Positions 33,225-41,431 of a DNA stretch of 64,000 nucleotides are shown in pieces. The notes under the pieces are model-generated. The model saw nothing but the letters and a program-made list of their open reading frames with translations, did not search any database and was not told the DNA's origin. Source of the DNA: Amorphoplanes digitatis (lineage in GTDB: Bacteria > Actinomycetota > Actinomycetes > Mycobacteriales > Micromonosporaceae). Numbering within the stretch: position 1 is the first letter of the stretch; every line of letters starts with the position of its first letter. The translations under genes were made by a program, and so were the position numbers. The stretch is taken from positions 7,248,501 through 7,312,500 of the forward strand of contig NZ_JACHNH010000001.1 in NCBI RefSeq assembly GCF_014205335.1. Direction: 5' to 3'.

Positions 33225-34040
33225 TCAGACGCCGATGCGGTCGAGAGTCACGTCGGCCAGCGCCTGTGGCGCCTCCTCCGGCACCCAGTGGCCGATCCCG
33301 CGCAGGGTGACAAACCGGTAATCCGCCTCGACCCAGGTGGCCGTGGACAGCGCCGCCGACCGGCCAACGACCGGGTCGCCGTCGCTCCAGACATATGTGG
33401 TGGGAACTGTGATCTTGCCGACCTTCGCCAGCCTACCCGTGGTGATCGCGCGGTACCAGTTCAAGGCGCCGGTCAGCCGGCCGGGCTCGCGCATCGCGGT
33501 GGCGTACCGGTCGGCGCGGGCACCGATCGGGCGCAGCATCGAGCGCAGCACCGTCGCGTCGGCGGCGAGCAGCAGCCGCTCGGCGATCCGGGAGCGGAAC
33601 AGGCCCATGTAGGCGAACCGCAGTTTCTGCGAGGGCTGGTTGTGCAGCGCGACGCCGAGACCCCGCGGGTGCGGCACCGAGACCGCCGTAAGCGTGCTGA
33701 CCCGCTCGGGGTGCCGGTCGGCCAGCAGCCAGCCGACGTGCGCGCCCCAGTCGTGGCCGACGACGTGCGCCTTCTCCACGCCGAGCGCGTCGAGCACCGC
33801 GATCGCGTCGGCCGTCGGCTCGTCGAGGCTGTACTCGGCGACGGCGGCGGGCCGGGCGCCGGGCGAGTAGCCGCGCTGGTCCAGCGCGTACGTGCGTAAC
33901 CCGGCGGCGTGCAGCCGGGGCAGAATAAGATCGAACTCGCGGTGGTCCTGCGGGAAGCCGTGCAGCAGGAGCACCGGCGGGCCGTCGACCGGGCCACCCT
34001 CGTACACGTCGAAGGTCAGCCCTCTCGCCTTGATCTCCAT
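33225..34040 (-). CDS. alpha/beta hydrolase, epoxide-hydrolase-like
   Basis: A 271-residue alpha/beta hydrolase. The oxyanion-hole stretch LLLHGFPQDHREFDLILPRL, LDQRGYSPGARP, nucleophile elbow VGHDWGAHVGW (Asp nucleophile, as in epoxide hydrolases and haloalkane dehalogenases) and a late GIGHWVPEEAPQAL (catalytic His) are visible. Epoxide hydrolase is the best guess; the substrate is unknown. GGAGG precedes the ATG at 34038-34040. A palindromic operator lies 20 bp upstream. Confidence 0.88.
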   Translation of the reverse strand: MEIKARGLTFDVYEGGPVDGPPVLLLHGFPQDHREFDLILPRLHAAGLRTYALDQRGYSPGARPAAVAEYSLDEPTADAIAVLDALGVEKAHVVGHDWGAHVGWLLADRHPERVSTLTAVSVPHPRGLGVALHNQPSQKLRFAYMGLFRSRIAERLLLAADATVLRSMLRPIGARADRYATAMREPGRLTGALNWYRAITTGRLAKVGKITVPTTYVWSDGDPVVGRSAALSTATWVEADYRFVTLRGIGHWVPEEAPQALADVTLDRIGV

Positions 34041-34060
34041 GTGACGCCTCCTACGCTGTT

Positions 34061-34076
34061 CCGTACGTCCGTACGG
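34061..34076. promoter_or_regulatory. TetR-like palindromic operator
   Basis: CCGTACG-TC-CGTACGG is a perfect 16-bp palindrome with a 2-bp centre, placed 20-35 bp before the hydrolase ATG. Such CCGTACG-type palindromes are typical TetR-family operators. No TetR gene is in the immediate neighbourhood, so the regulator would act in trans. Confidence 0.55.
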
Positions 34077-34145
34077 TGTTAGCGTCATCGAAACACATGC
34101 AATGAAGCCCGCTCGCGACGCGCAGACGCGGCGTGAACGGACTTC

Positions 34146-34235
<90 letters not shown>

Positions 34236-34286
34236 CTTTCTCCAGCCGCGCCGCGCCCGGGCGACACCCGGGCCGGCGCCGCGTCT

Positions 34287-34308
34287 CCTCCCGGTATGAG
34301 CTGGGAGG
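34287..34308 (+). promoter_or_regulatory. RBS-sequestering hairpin of the TPP riboswitch
   Basis: CCTCCC (34287-34292) can pair with the ykoE Shine-Dalgarno GGGAGG (34303-34308) across a 10-nt loop. A separate CCCGGG pair lies just upstream at 34267-34283. This suggests translational control: TPP binding would favour masking of the RBS. The alternative anti-sequestering pairing was not worked out. Confidence 0.55.
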
Positions 34309-34313
34309 CACGA

Positions 34314-34892
34314 ATGAATTTCCGCTGGCGCACGATCGACATCATCGTCGCATCGATCATCGCCGTCACCTTCGGCGTGATCTTCTGGGCCTGGAACCTG
34401 GTCTGGAGCGCCACCGACGGCGCGTTCGCCTTCTTCCCGCCCGCGCAGGCGCTGCTCTACGGCGTCTGGCTGATGCCGGCCGTGCTGGCCGGGCTGATCA
34501 TCCGCAAGCCGGGTGCCGCGCTGTACACCGAGACGGTCGCGGCCATCATCTCCGCGCTGCTCGGCGCGGCCTGGGGCGCAACGGTCATCCCGCAGGGCCT
34601 GGTGCAGGGGCTCGGCGCGGAGCTGGCGTTCGCGCTGCTGCTGTACCGCTCGTGGAAGCTGCCGGCGGCGCTGCTCGCCGGCCTGCTGACCGGGTTCAGC
34701 GCGGCGGTGTTCGACTTCTTCGCCTGGAACGCGGCCTACGACCTGTGGGACTACCGGATCCCCTACGCGCTGCTCACGATGGTCAGCAGCACGATCATCG
34801 CGGGCGCCGGTTCCTGGGCGCTGACCCGCGCGCTGGCCCCCACCGGCGTGCTTGACCGCTTCGCCGCCGGCCGCGACCGAGCCCTGGTTTAG
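34314..34892 (+). CDS. ykoE: thiamine-precursor ECF transporter S component
   Basis: A 192-residue membrane protein of the YkoE family: WRTIDIIVASIIAVTFGVIF, then WAWNLVWSATDGAFAFFPPA, GVWLMPAVLAGLIIRKPGAA, ETVAAIISALLGAAWGATVI and YRIPYALLTMVSSTIIAGAG. YkoE is the substrate-binding subunit for hydroxymethylpyrimidine/thiamine in the YkoEDC energy-coupling-factor importer. The ATG at 34314 follows GGGAGG by 5 bases; a frame starting at 34296 lacks this. Controlled by the upstream TPP riboswitch. Confidence 0.93.
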   Translation: MNFRWRTIDIIVASIIAVTFGVIFWAWNLVWSATDGAFAFFPPAQALLYGVWLMPAVLAGLIIRKPGAALYTETVAAIISALLGAAWGATVIPQGLVQGLGAELAFALLLYRSWKLPAALLAGLLTGFSAAVFDFFAWNAAYDLWDYRIPYALLTMVSSTIIAGAGSWALTRALAPTGVLDRFAAGRDRALV

Positions 34893-36284
34893 ATGCCCGA
34901 GGTCGTGCTGCGCGGGTTCGGCTGGCGCCACGCCGGGCGCCGGGCCTGGGCCGTGCGCGGCGTCGACCTGCGCATCTCGCACGGCGAGCGGGTGCTCCTG
35001 CTGGGACCCTCCGGTGCCGGCAAGAGCACCCTGCTCGCCGCGCTGGCCGGCCTGCTGCCCGAGGACTCCGGCGAGTCCGAGGGCACTGTCGAGATCGACG
35101 GCCTGGAGCCGGTCAAGGCCCGCGAGCGGGTCGGCATCGTCTTCCAGGACCCGCAGACCCAGCTCGTGATGGCCCGCAGCGGCGACGACGTGGCGTTCGG
35201 ACTGGAGAACCGGGGCGTACCCGCCGAGGAGATCTGGCCGCGGGTGTCCGCCGCGCTCGACCGGGTCGGATTCCCGTACCCGCTCGACCGGCGGACCTCA
35301 GCTCTGTCCGGCGGCGAGCAGCAGCGCCTGGCCCTCGCCGGGGTCCTGGCGCCACGGCCGGGCCTGCTGCTGCTCGACGAGCCGACCGCCAACCTCGACC
35401 CGGCCGGCGGCGCGCTGATCCGCTCGGCGATCGCCCGCTCGCACGACCCGGACACCACGCTGATCCTGGTCGAGCACCGGATCGCCGAGGCGCTCACCCT
35501 GGTCGACCGGGTGGTCGTCCTGGAGCCGGGCGGCGGCGTCCGCGCCGACGGCACCCCGTCGGCCGTCTTCGCGCTCCTCGGCGATCAGCTCGCCGAGGAG
35601 GGCGTCTGGGTGCCGGGCCGGCCGCTGCCCACGCACCGGGCCGTCGCACCGCCGGCCGATTCCCTGGTACGCGCGGAGCACGTCACCGTGCGGCACCGGC
35701 TCGCGGCGACAAGCATCTGCGTACGGGCCGGCGAGGCGCTCGCCGTCACGGGCCCGAACGGCGCCGGCAAGTCCACGCTGGCCCTGGTGCTCGGCGGGTT
35801 GCTCGCACCCACCTCGGGCTCGGTCGACGCGGCGCCGGGCGGCGCGCCGCACCGGTGGCGTGCGGCGGCGCTCACCCAGCGCATCGGATCGGTCTTCCAG
35901 TCACCGGAACACCAGTTCGTCACGTCCCGGGTCGCCGACGAGCTCGCCCTCGGGCCCCGCCAGCTCGGCCGCACCGACGTCTCCGCCATCGTGGACGAAC
36001 TGCTCGACCGGCTGCGGCTGACCAAGCTGGCGGGCGCCAACCCGTACACCCTCTCCGGTGGCGAGGCCCGCCGCCTGAGCGTGGCGACGGCGCTGGCCAC
36101 CGCGCCCCGGCTGCTCGTACTCGACGAGCCGACCTTCGGCCAGGACCGGCGCACCTGGATCGAGCTGGTCGAGCTGCTGGCCCGGCTGCGCGACGACGGG
36201 TGCGGAATCGTCGCGGTCACCCACGACGACGACTTCGTGACCGCCCTCGCCGACCGCACCGTCGTCCTGGGCGGGGCCGGATGA
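34893..36284 (+). CDS. ykoD: ECF transporter ATPase, fused duplicate
   Basis: A 463-residue protein with two ABC domains in one chain. Domain 1 has GPSGAGKST, VFQDPQTQLV, LSGGEQQRLALAGVL and LLLLDEPTANLDPAG. Domain 2 has GPNGAGKST, VFQSPEHQFV, LSGGEARRLSVATAL and LVLDEPTFGQDRRT. The QDPQTQ/QSPEHQF Q-loops are typical of ECF-type ATPases, and the fusion is that of YkoD. Its ATG follows the ykoE stop directly. Confidence 0.95.
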   Translation: MPEVVLRGFGWRHAGRRAWAVRGVDLRISHGERVLLLGPSGAGKSTLLAALAGLLPEDSGESEGTVEIDGLEPVKARERVGIVFQDPQTQLVMARSGDDVAFGLENRGVPAEEIWPRVSAALDRVGFPYPLDRRTSALSGGEQQRLALAGVLAPRPGLLLLDEPTANLDPAGGALIRSAIARSHDPDTTLILVEHRIAEALTLVDRVVVLEPGGGVRADGTPSAVFALLGDQLAEEGVWVPGRPLPTHRAVAPPADSLVRAEHVTVRHRLAATSICVRAGEALAVTGPNGAGKSTLALVLGGLLAPTSGSVDAAPGGAPHRWRAAALTQRIGSVFQSPEHQFVTSRVADELALGPRQLGRTDVSAIVDELLDRLRLTKLAGANPYTLSGGEARRLSVATALATAPRLLVLDEPTFGQDRRTWIELVELLARLRDDGCGIVAVTHDDDFVTALADRTVVLGGAG

Positions 36285-37084
36285 CCCTCGTCCTGGAACC
36301 GGTCGCCGACGCCACCGCCGTTCTGGCCCGGCGCAACCCGGTCGCCAAGCTCGGCGCGGCGCTGCTGTTCTCGCTGCCGCTGGTGGCGACCCTCGACCCG
36401 CTGACGCCCGGCCTCGCGCTCGCGGTCGAGCTGGCGCTGCTGCCGCTGTTCGGCGTGCGCTATCGCGTGCTGGCCCGGCGGGCCTGGCCGCTCGCGCTGG
36501 CCGCCGCCGGCGTCCTGATCACCATGGTGCTGTTCGCGGCCGACCGCACCGGCGCGCTGCTCTTCTCGCTCGGCCCGTTCGACATCACCACCGGCGTCGT
36601 CATGGGCGCGCTCGGCCTGGTGCTGCGCCTCTTCGCGGTCGCGCTGCCCGGCATCATCGTCTTCGCCACCACCGACCCGACCGATCTCGCGGACGCCCTG
36701 GTGCAGAACGCGAGGGCGCCCGCCCGCTTCGCCATCGGCGCGCTCGCGGCCTTCCGGATGATCCCGCTGCTCGGCGAGGAGTGGCAGATGCTCGGGCTGG
36801 CACGCCGGGCGCGTGGCATCGACGCAGGCCGTAACCCGGTCGCCCGGCTGCGGCTGTTCGGGTCCACCGCGTTCGCCCTGCTGGTCGGCGCCCTGCGCCG
36901 CGGCACCCGGCTGGCGCTGGCGATGGACTCCCGCGGCTTCGACTCCGGCATCCCCCGCACCTGCGCCCGCCGCCAGGTCTTCGGCCGCGCGGACGCGGCC
37001 CTGCTGATCGGCGCGGCCGTCCTCTCGGCGGCGATCCTGACGATCAGCATCCAGGCCGGCCTCTTTCGCCCGATCATCGGCTGA
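36281..37084 (+). CDS. ykoC: ECF transporter T component
   Basis: A 267-residue membrane protein of the EcfT/CbiQ family. Helices such as LGAALLFSLPLVATLDPLTP, RRAWPLALAAAGVLITMVLF and GALGLVLRLFAVALPGIIVF are followed by the cytoplasmic coupling motifs LARRARGID and AMDSRGFDSG (A-R-G motifs that bind the ATPase grooves). It overlaps ykoD by 4 bp (ATGA) and completes the importer. Confidence 0.92.
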   Translation: MTLVLEPVADATAVLARRNPVAKLGAALLFSLPLVATLDPLTPGLALAVELALLPLFGVRYRVLARRAWPLALAAAGVLITMVLFAADRTGALLFSLGPFDITTGVVMGALGLVLRLFAVALPGIIVFATTDPTDLADALVQNARAPARFAIGALAAFRMIPLLGEEWQMLGLARRARGIDAGRNPVARLRLFGSTAFALLVGALRRGTRLALAMDSRGFDSGIPRTCARRQVFGRADAALLIGAAVLSAAILTISIQAGLFRPIIG

Positions 37085-37205
37085 CCGGCGTCGATCTGCG
37101 GATTGCGCTCATGTTCGCCGCAGGGCCACCCGGCTGACACCCCGCGTTGGACCGCCGCCACGAGATTGACGCGGACATCCCTGTCGATCTTCGGGAGCCA
37201 CGGAC

Positions 37206-38912
37206 ATGGGTCACGGCCACCACCACCACGATCACCCGCACGACGCCGCCGGAACCGACGTGCCCGCGGCACAGGACCTGAGCGTGCCCGACGGCGAACT
37301 GTCGCCGTCGGACGTCTCCCGCCGCGGCTTCCTGCGCGGCGCCGGCCTGCTCGGCGCCGGCGCGGCCGCGTCGGTGCTCGCCACACCGGCGGCCGCGGCG
37401 GCCGGGCTGCCGCACGCGCACGGCCCGGCCGGCGGCGGCACCGCGAAGGGCGGCTTCCGCTGGCTGGCGGGCGACCACCACATTCACACCCAGCACAGCT
37501 CCGACGGCCAGTACCGGGTCATCGACCAGGCCGGGCACGGCCACGCGTACGGCCTGGACTGGCTGGTCATCACCGACCACGGCAGCAACGCGCACGCCAG
37601 GATCGGCGTGGAGAAGGTCAACCCGGACATCCAGGCGACCCGCTCCGCGCTGCCCGAGCTGCTCACGTTCCAGGGCCTGGAGTGGAACATCCCCGCCGCC
37701 GAGCACGCCACGGTCTTCGTGCATCCGGGCCGCAACGAGGTCGCGGTGCTCAAGCAGTTCGAGCAGACCTACGACGGCTCGCAGCTGCCGGCGACGAACA
37801 CCGAGGCGCAGAACGAGGCGATGGCCATCGCCGGCATCAAGTTCCTCGGCGAACAGGTCAAGGCCCGCAAGGTCGACGGCGCGCTGTTCCTGGCGAACCA
37901 CCCGGCCCGGCGCGGCATCGACTCGCCGCACGAGATCCGCAACTGGCGCGACGCCGACCCGAGCGTCGCGATCGGCATGGAGGGCGCCCCCGGACACCAG
38001 GCCGCCGGCATCAAGGCGCCGAACGGCCGGGGCGGCGCCCGCGGCCTCTACGACAACAACCCGGCGGCGGCCTCGTTCCCGGGCTACCCGCTGGAGGCCT
38101 ACCGCACGTGGGGCGGCTTCGACTGGATGACGGCGACGGTCGGCGGCCTCTGGGACAGCCTGCTCGCCGAGGGCCGGGCGTGGTGGGTGACGGTGAACTC
38201 GGACAGCCACGTGAACTACCTGGACCAGTCGGAACGCGGCCCGGGCAGCGACTTCGAGGCCAACGGCCGCTACAACGACCCGGTGTACACGCCGACGGTC
38301 AACACGGGCGCGGGCGACTTCTGGCCGGGCTTCTACGGGCGCACCAACGTCGGGGCGACCTCGTTCTCGTACCGGGCCGTCATGGACGGCCTGCGCGCCG
38401 GCCGGGTCTGGGTCGACCACGGCCGCCTCGTCAAGACCGTTGACGCGCGGGTCCGGGTCGCGGGCGACCGCCGGCGCTCATCCGGTACGCCGCTGGGCGG
38501 CGTCCTGCACGTGCGGCGCGGCACGGCCACGGAACTGACGCTGGAGATCGACCTCCAGGACCTGCCGAACTGGGCCCAGTTCGTCCCGGTCCTGTCCCGC
38601 GTCGACGTGATCGTCGGCACCGTCACCGGCCCGGTCGCGTCCCGCGACGCCTTCACGGCGCCGGACACCCGGGTGGTCAAGTCCTTCGAGGTGTCGCGCG
38701 GCTCGTCGCGGCTGTCGGTGACGTACCCGCTCGGCCGCCTGGACAAGCCGTTCTACCTGCGCCTGCGCGGCACGGACGGCCGGCGCACGCAGCCGGGCCT
38801 GCTGGGCGCGGCGATCGACCCGGCCGGCCCGAAGCTCGACGTGATCGGGGACGCCGACCCCTGGGGCGACCTGTGGTTCTACACCAACCCGATCTGGGTC
38901 CTGCCCAGGTGA
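37206..38912 (+). CDS. secreted PHP-domain phosphoesterase-like protein
   Basis: A 568-residue protein. The Tat motif SRRGFLRG (about residues 38-45) with a hydrophobic segment and Ala-rich cleavage region is preceded by a His-rich stretch (MGHGHHHHDHPHD). The mature part opens with a PHP-type metal site, GDHHIHTQHSSDGQ, then LVITDHGSN, EWNIPAAEHATVFVHP, LANHPARRG and VNSDSH. These fit a multinuclear metal phosphoesterase domain of about 300 residues. A C-terminal beta-rich region follows. The substrate is unknown. No RBS is obvious at the ATG. Confidence 0.82.
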   Translation: MGHGHHHHDHPHDAAGTDVPAAQDLSVPDGELSPSDVSRRGFLRGAGLLGAGAAASVLATPAAAAAGLPHAHGPAGGGTAKGGFRWLAGDHHIHTQHSSDGQYRVIDQAGHGHAYGLDWLVITDHGSNAHARIGVEKVNPDIQATRSALPELLTFQGLEWNIPAAEHATVFVHPGRNEVAVLKQFEQTYDGSQLPATNTEAQNEAMAIAGIKFLGEQVKARKVDGALFLANHPARRGIDSPHEIRNWRDADPSVAIGMEGAPGHQAAGIKAPNGRGGARGLYDNNPAAASFPGYPLEAYRTWGGFDWMTATVGGLWDSLLAEGRAWWVTVNSDSHVNYLDQSERGPGSDFEANGRYNDPVYTPTVNTGAGDFWPGFYGRTNVGATSFSYRAVMDGLRAGRVWVDHGRLVKTVDARVRVAGDRRRSSGTPLGGVLHVRRGTATELTLEIDLQDLPNWAQFVPVLSRVDVIVGTVTGPVASRDAFTAPDTRVVKSFEVSRGSSRLSVTYPLGRLDKPFYLRLRGTDGRRTQPGLLGAAIDPAGPKLDVIGDADPWGDLWFYTNPIWVLPR

Positions 38913-39400
38913 CGATCGAGGACCTCCCGGTGATCGGGGTGAGCCTGGAACACCCCGACACCGTGGCGGCCGAGCACTGGCTGGCGGCGCTGCCCACCAC
39001 TCCGGTGCTGGCCTGCACCCACCTGATGCGCTCGCCGCGGCCGCACGTGGCGCTCAGCCTGGTCTTCGCCGGCGAGGCGCCGCCCTCGCTCGGCCCGCCC
39101 TGCCCGGAGGCGGCCGCCGCGCAGCTCACCCGCACGTCCGGGCGGGCGGTGGTCTATCCGGGCGTGCGAGACCTGGTCGGCACGCTCAGCGTCGCGGAGA
39201 TCATCGCCCGGAGCGCGATCGAGCGGGTGGAGGTCCTCGGCGGTGGGGCGGCGGACCACACGGCGATGGTGGACACGGGAGGCTTCGTCAGGCCGCACTG
39301 GCGGGCGGGGGTCCTGACCCTCGCCACGACCCCGGCCGTGGGCGACCGCCTGGTCCCCTTCGAGACCCGAACCCCGACACCCTGCTGCGCCGCACACTAG
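38909..39400 (+). CDS. unknown protein coupled to the PHP gene
   Basis: A 163-residue protein whose GTG overlaps the PHP-gene stop (GTGA). It is soluble and mixed alpha/beta: IGVSLEHPDTVAAEHWLAAL, CTHLMRSPRPHVALSLVFAG, VVYPGVRDLVGTLSVAEIIA and VEVLGGGAADHTAMVDTGGF. No catalytic or cofactor motif was recognised. It ends with an unusual TPCCAAH. The overlap suggests a role in the same process as the PHP protein, although that protein is exported and this one is not. Confidence 0.6.
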   Translation: MTIEDLPVIGVSLEHPDTVAAEHWLAALPTTPVLACTHLMRSPRPHVALSLVFAGEAPPSLGPPCPEAAAAQLTRTSGRAVVYPGVRDLVGTLSVAEIIARSAIERVEVLGGGAADHTAMVDTGGFVRPHWRAGVLTLATTPAVGDRLVPFETRTPTPCCAAH

Positions 39401-39419
39401 CCTCTGTCCTTTTTGGTCG

Positions 39420-39440
39420 GCCCCGGCCGGAAACCGGGGC
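39420..39440 (+). terminator. possible terminator before ABC exporter
   Basis: A 7-bp inverted repeat GCCCCGG/CCGGGGC with a 7-nt loop is followed by GATTT, 20 bp after the stop of the preceding gene. It lies between the PHP pair and the exporter pair. Confidence 0.45.
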
Positions 39441-39499
39441 GATTTCCGTGGGCGGTCGCCGGTAGGTTGGTGCTCTCGATCGATGCCTCGGGGGTGCTG

Positions 39500-41431
39500 A
39501 TGGTCGACCAGAGCGCGGGCGACGCCGTCAACAGGTCGGTGTGGGGCGAGTTCACCGGCGGGATGCGGGGCCGCTGGGACCAACGCCGGGCCATCCTCCG
39601 GCTGTTGCTCGGCGGAGGGCCGGCGGTGGTGGGCAGCGCCGTCCTCCTGCAGATCATCGCGGGCCTGCTGCCCATCGGCTTCGTGCTCGCCACCGCCGGG
39701 GTCATCGCCGGCGTCCCCGCCGCGGTGGAGGGCGGCGTCGACTCATCGGCCTGGCAGCAACTGCGCGACCACCTGATCGCCGCCGCGGCGCTGTTCTTCG
39801 CCATCCAGCTGCTGCTGCCGGTGCAGGCGTTCCTCGGCGAGGTGCTGCGCCGGCGGATCGACGACCGGGTCCGCGACCGGCTGATGGCCGACTCGTTCGC
39901 CGGGCCGAGTGTCGCCGTCCTCGAGGATCCGGAGGTGCTCGACCAGGCCGCTGACGGCGTCAACATGCTGCGCATGGCGGCCTGGACACCCGGCGCCGCC
40001 TGCGCAGGCTTCATCGCGCTGCTCTCGCACTACCTGCAGACCGTCGCGGCCGCGGTTGTCGTCGCCGTCGTGTACGAATGGTGGGCCGGCGCGGCCGTGC
40101 TGCTGGCCGGGCTGGTCATCCGGTTCGGGTACCGGGTCGGCCTCTCCGTCTTCGGCCGGATCTTCATGACGCACCAGCGGGTCCGGCGGCGTCGCTTCTA
40201 CTTCCGCGATCTGCTCTTCACCGCCGACGCAGCCAAGGAGATCCGCGTCTTCGGCCTCCTCGGCTGGGTGGGCGAGCGCTACTCGGACGCGTTCATGGCC
40301 AGCTCGGTGCCGGTCTGGCAGCAGCGCCGCCGCATCTTCTACGGGCCGTACGTGCTCTACACCCTCACGGCGTTCGTGCTGCTCGGCGGCGTGCTGGCCG
40401 CCGTGGCGCGTGCGTCGGCCACCGGCGTGCTCGGCGTCGGCGCGTTCATGATCGTGATGCAGGCGGCGCTCTCCTCGATCCGGATCGGTGCGTTCATCGC
40501 GGAGTCCGACGTGCAGACCGAGTACGGCATGAACGCGCAGCAGGCGCTGACCCGGCTCGGCGAGCTGACCCTGGCGGCCGCCGACCCGGGTGGCAGCGAG
40601 ACCCCGTCGGCCGAGCTGCCGATCCGGGAGATCCGGTTCGAGCGGGTGACCTTCCGGTACGCCCCGGACGCGCCACCCGTGCTCGACGGGCTGGACCTGG
40701 TCATCCCCGCGGGTGCCTCGCTGGCGATCGTCGGCCTCAACGGCGCCGGCAAGACGACGCTGGTCAAGCTGCTCGCCCGCCTCTACGAGCCCGAGTCGGG
40801 GCGGATCACGGCCGACGGCGTCGACATCCGCACCTTCGACGGCGCGGCCTGGCAGCGCAAGGTCGCCGCGATCTTCCAGGACTTCGTCCACTTCGAACTT
40901 CCCGTCCGCGACAACGTCGGCTTCGGCGCCGGCGGCCTACGAGATGACGAGCCCATCGAGGAGGCGCTGCGCCGGGCCGGCGCGCTCGAGTTCGTGGCAG
41001 GGCTTCCTGCCGGGCTCGACACCCCGCTGTCCCGGCAGTACACGGACGGTGCCGAACTCTCGGGCGGCCAATGGCAGCGCATCGCCATCGCGCGGGCGCT
41101 GATCGCGGTCGAGGGCGGCGCCCGGGTGCTCGTCCTCGACGAGCCGACGGCGAGCCTGGACGCGCGCGCCGAGGTGGCGTTCTTCGAGCGGTTCCTCGAC
41201 CTGACCAGCGGGGCGACCAGCCTGGTGATCTCGCACCGCTTCTCCACCGTACGCCGGGCCGACCGGATCGCGGTCCTGGAGCACGGCAGGGTGACCGAGT
41301 CCGGCACCCACGACGGGCTGCTCGCCGCCGGCGGCCGTTACGCGGAGCTGTTCATGCTGCAAGCCGCCCGTTTCGCCGAGGACGAACCGTCCGGCGACGA
41401 CGATCTGATCGAGGAGACCGCCGATGCGTGA
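39500..41431 (+). CDS. ABC exporter, fused membrane-ATPase subunit A
   Basis: A 643-residue type-IV half-transporter. About 330 residues of membrane domain (for example GGGPAVVGSAVLLQIIAGLL and VQAFLGEVLRRRIDDRVRDR) are followed by an ABC domain with GLNGAGKTT, IFQDFVHFELPVRDN, canonical LSGGQWQRIAIARALI, VLVLDEPTASLDARA and ISHRFSTVRRADRI. The ATG at 39500 has GGGGGT upstream; earlier in-frame starts to 39413 cross the hairpin and lack an RBS. It pairs with the next gene as a heterodimer. Cargo unknown. Confidence 0.9.
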   Translation: MVDQSAGDAVNRSVWGEFTGGMRGRWDQRRAILRLLLGGGPAVVGSAVLLQIIAGLLPIGFVLATAGVIAGVPAAVEGGVDSSAWQQLRDHLIAAAALFFAIQLLLPVQAFLGEVLRRRIDDRVRDRLMADSFAGPSVAVLEDPEVLDQAADGVNMLRMAAWTPGAACAGFIALLSHYLQTVAAAVVVAVVYEWWAGAAVLLAGLVIRFGYRVGLSVFGRIFMTHQRVRRRRFYFRDLLFTADAAKEIRVFGLLGWVGERYSDAFMASSVPVWQQRRRIFYGPYVLYTLTAFVLLGGVLAAVARASATGVLGVGAFMIVMQAALSSIRIGAFIAESDVQTEYGMNAQQALTRLGELTLAAADPGGSETPSAELPIREIRFERVTFRYAPDAPPVLDGLDLVIPAGASLAIVGLNGAGKTTLVKLLARLYEPESGRITADGVDIRTFDGAAWQRKVAAIFQDFVHFELPVRDNVGFGAGGLRDDEPIEEALRRAGALEFVAGLPAGLDTPLSRQYTDGAELSGGQWQRIAIARALIAVEGGARVLVLDEPTASLDARAEVAFFERFLDLTSGATSLVISHRFSTVRRADRIAVLEHGRVTESGTHDGLLAAGGRYAELFMLQAARFAEDEPSGDDDLIEETADA

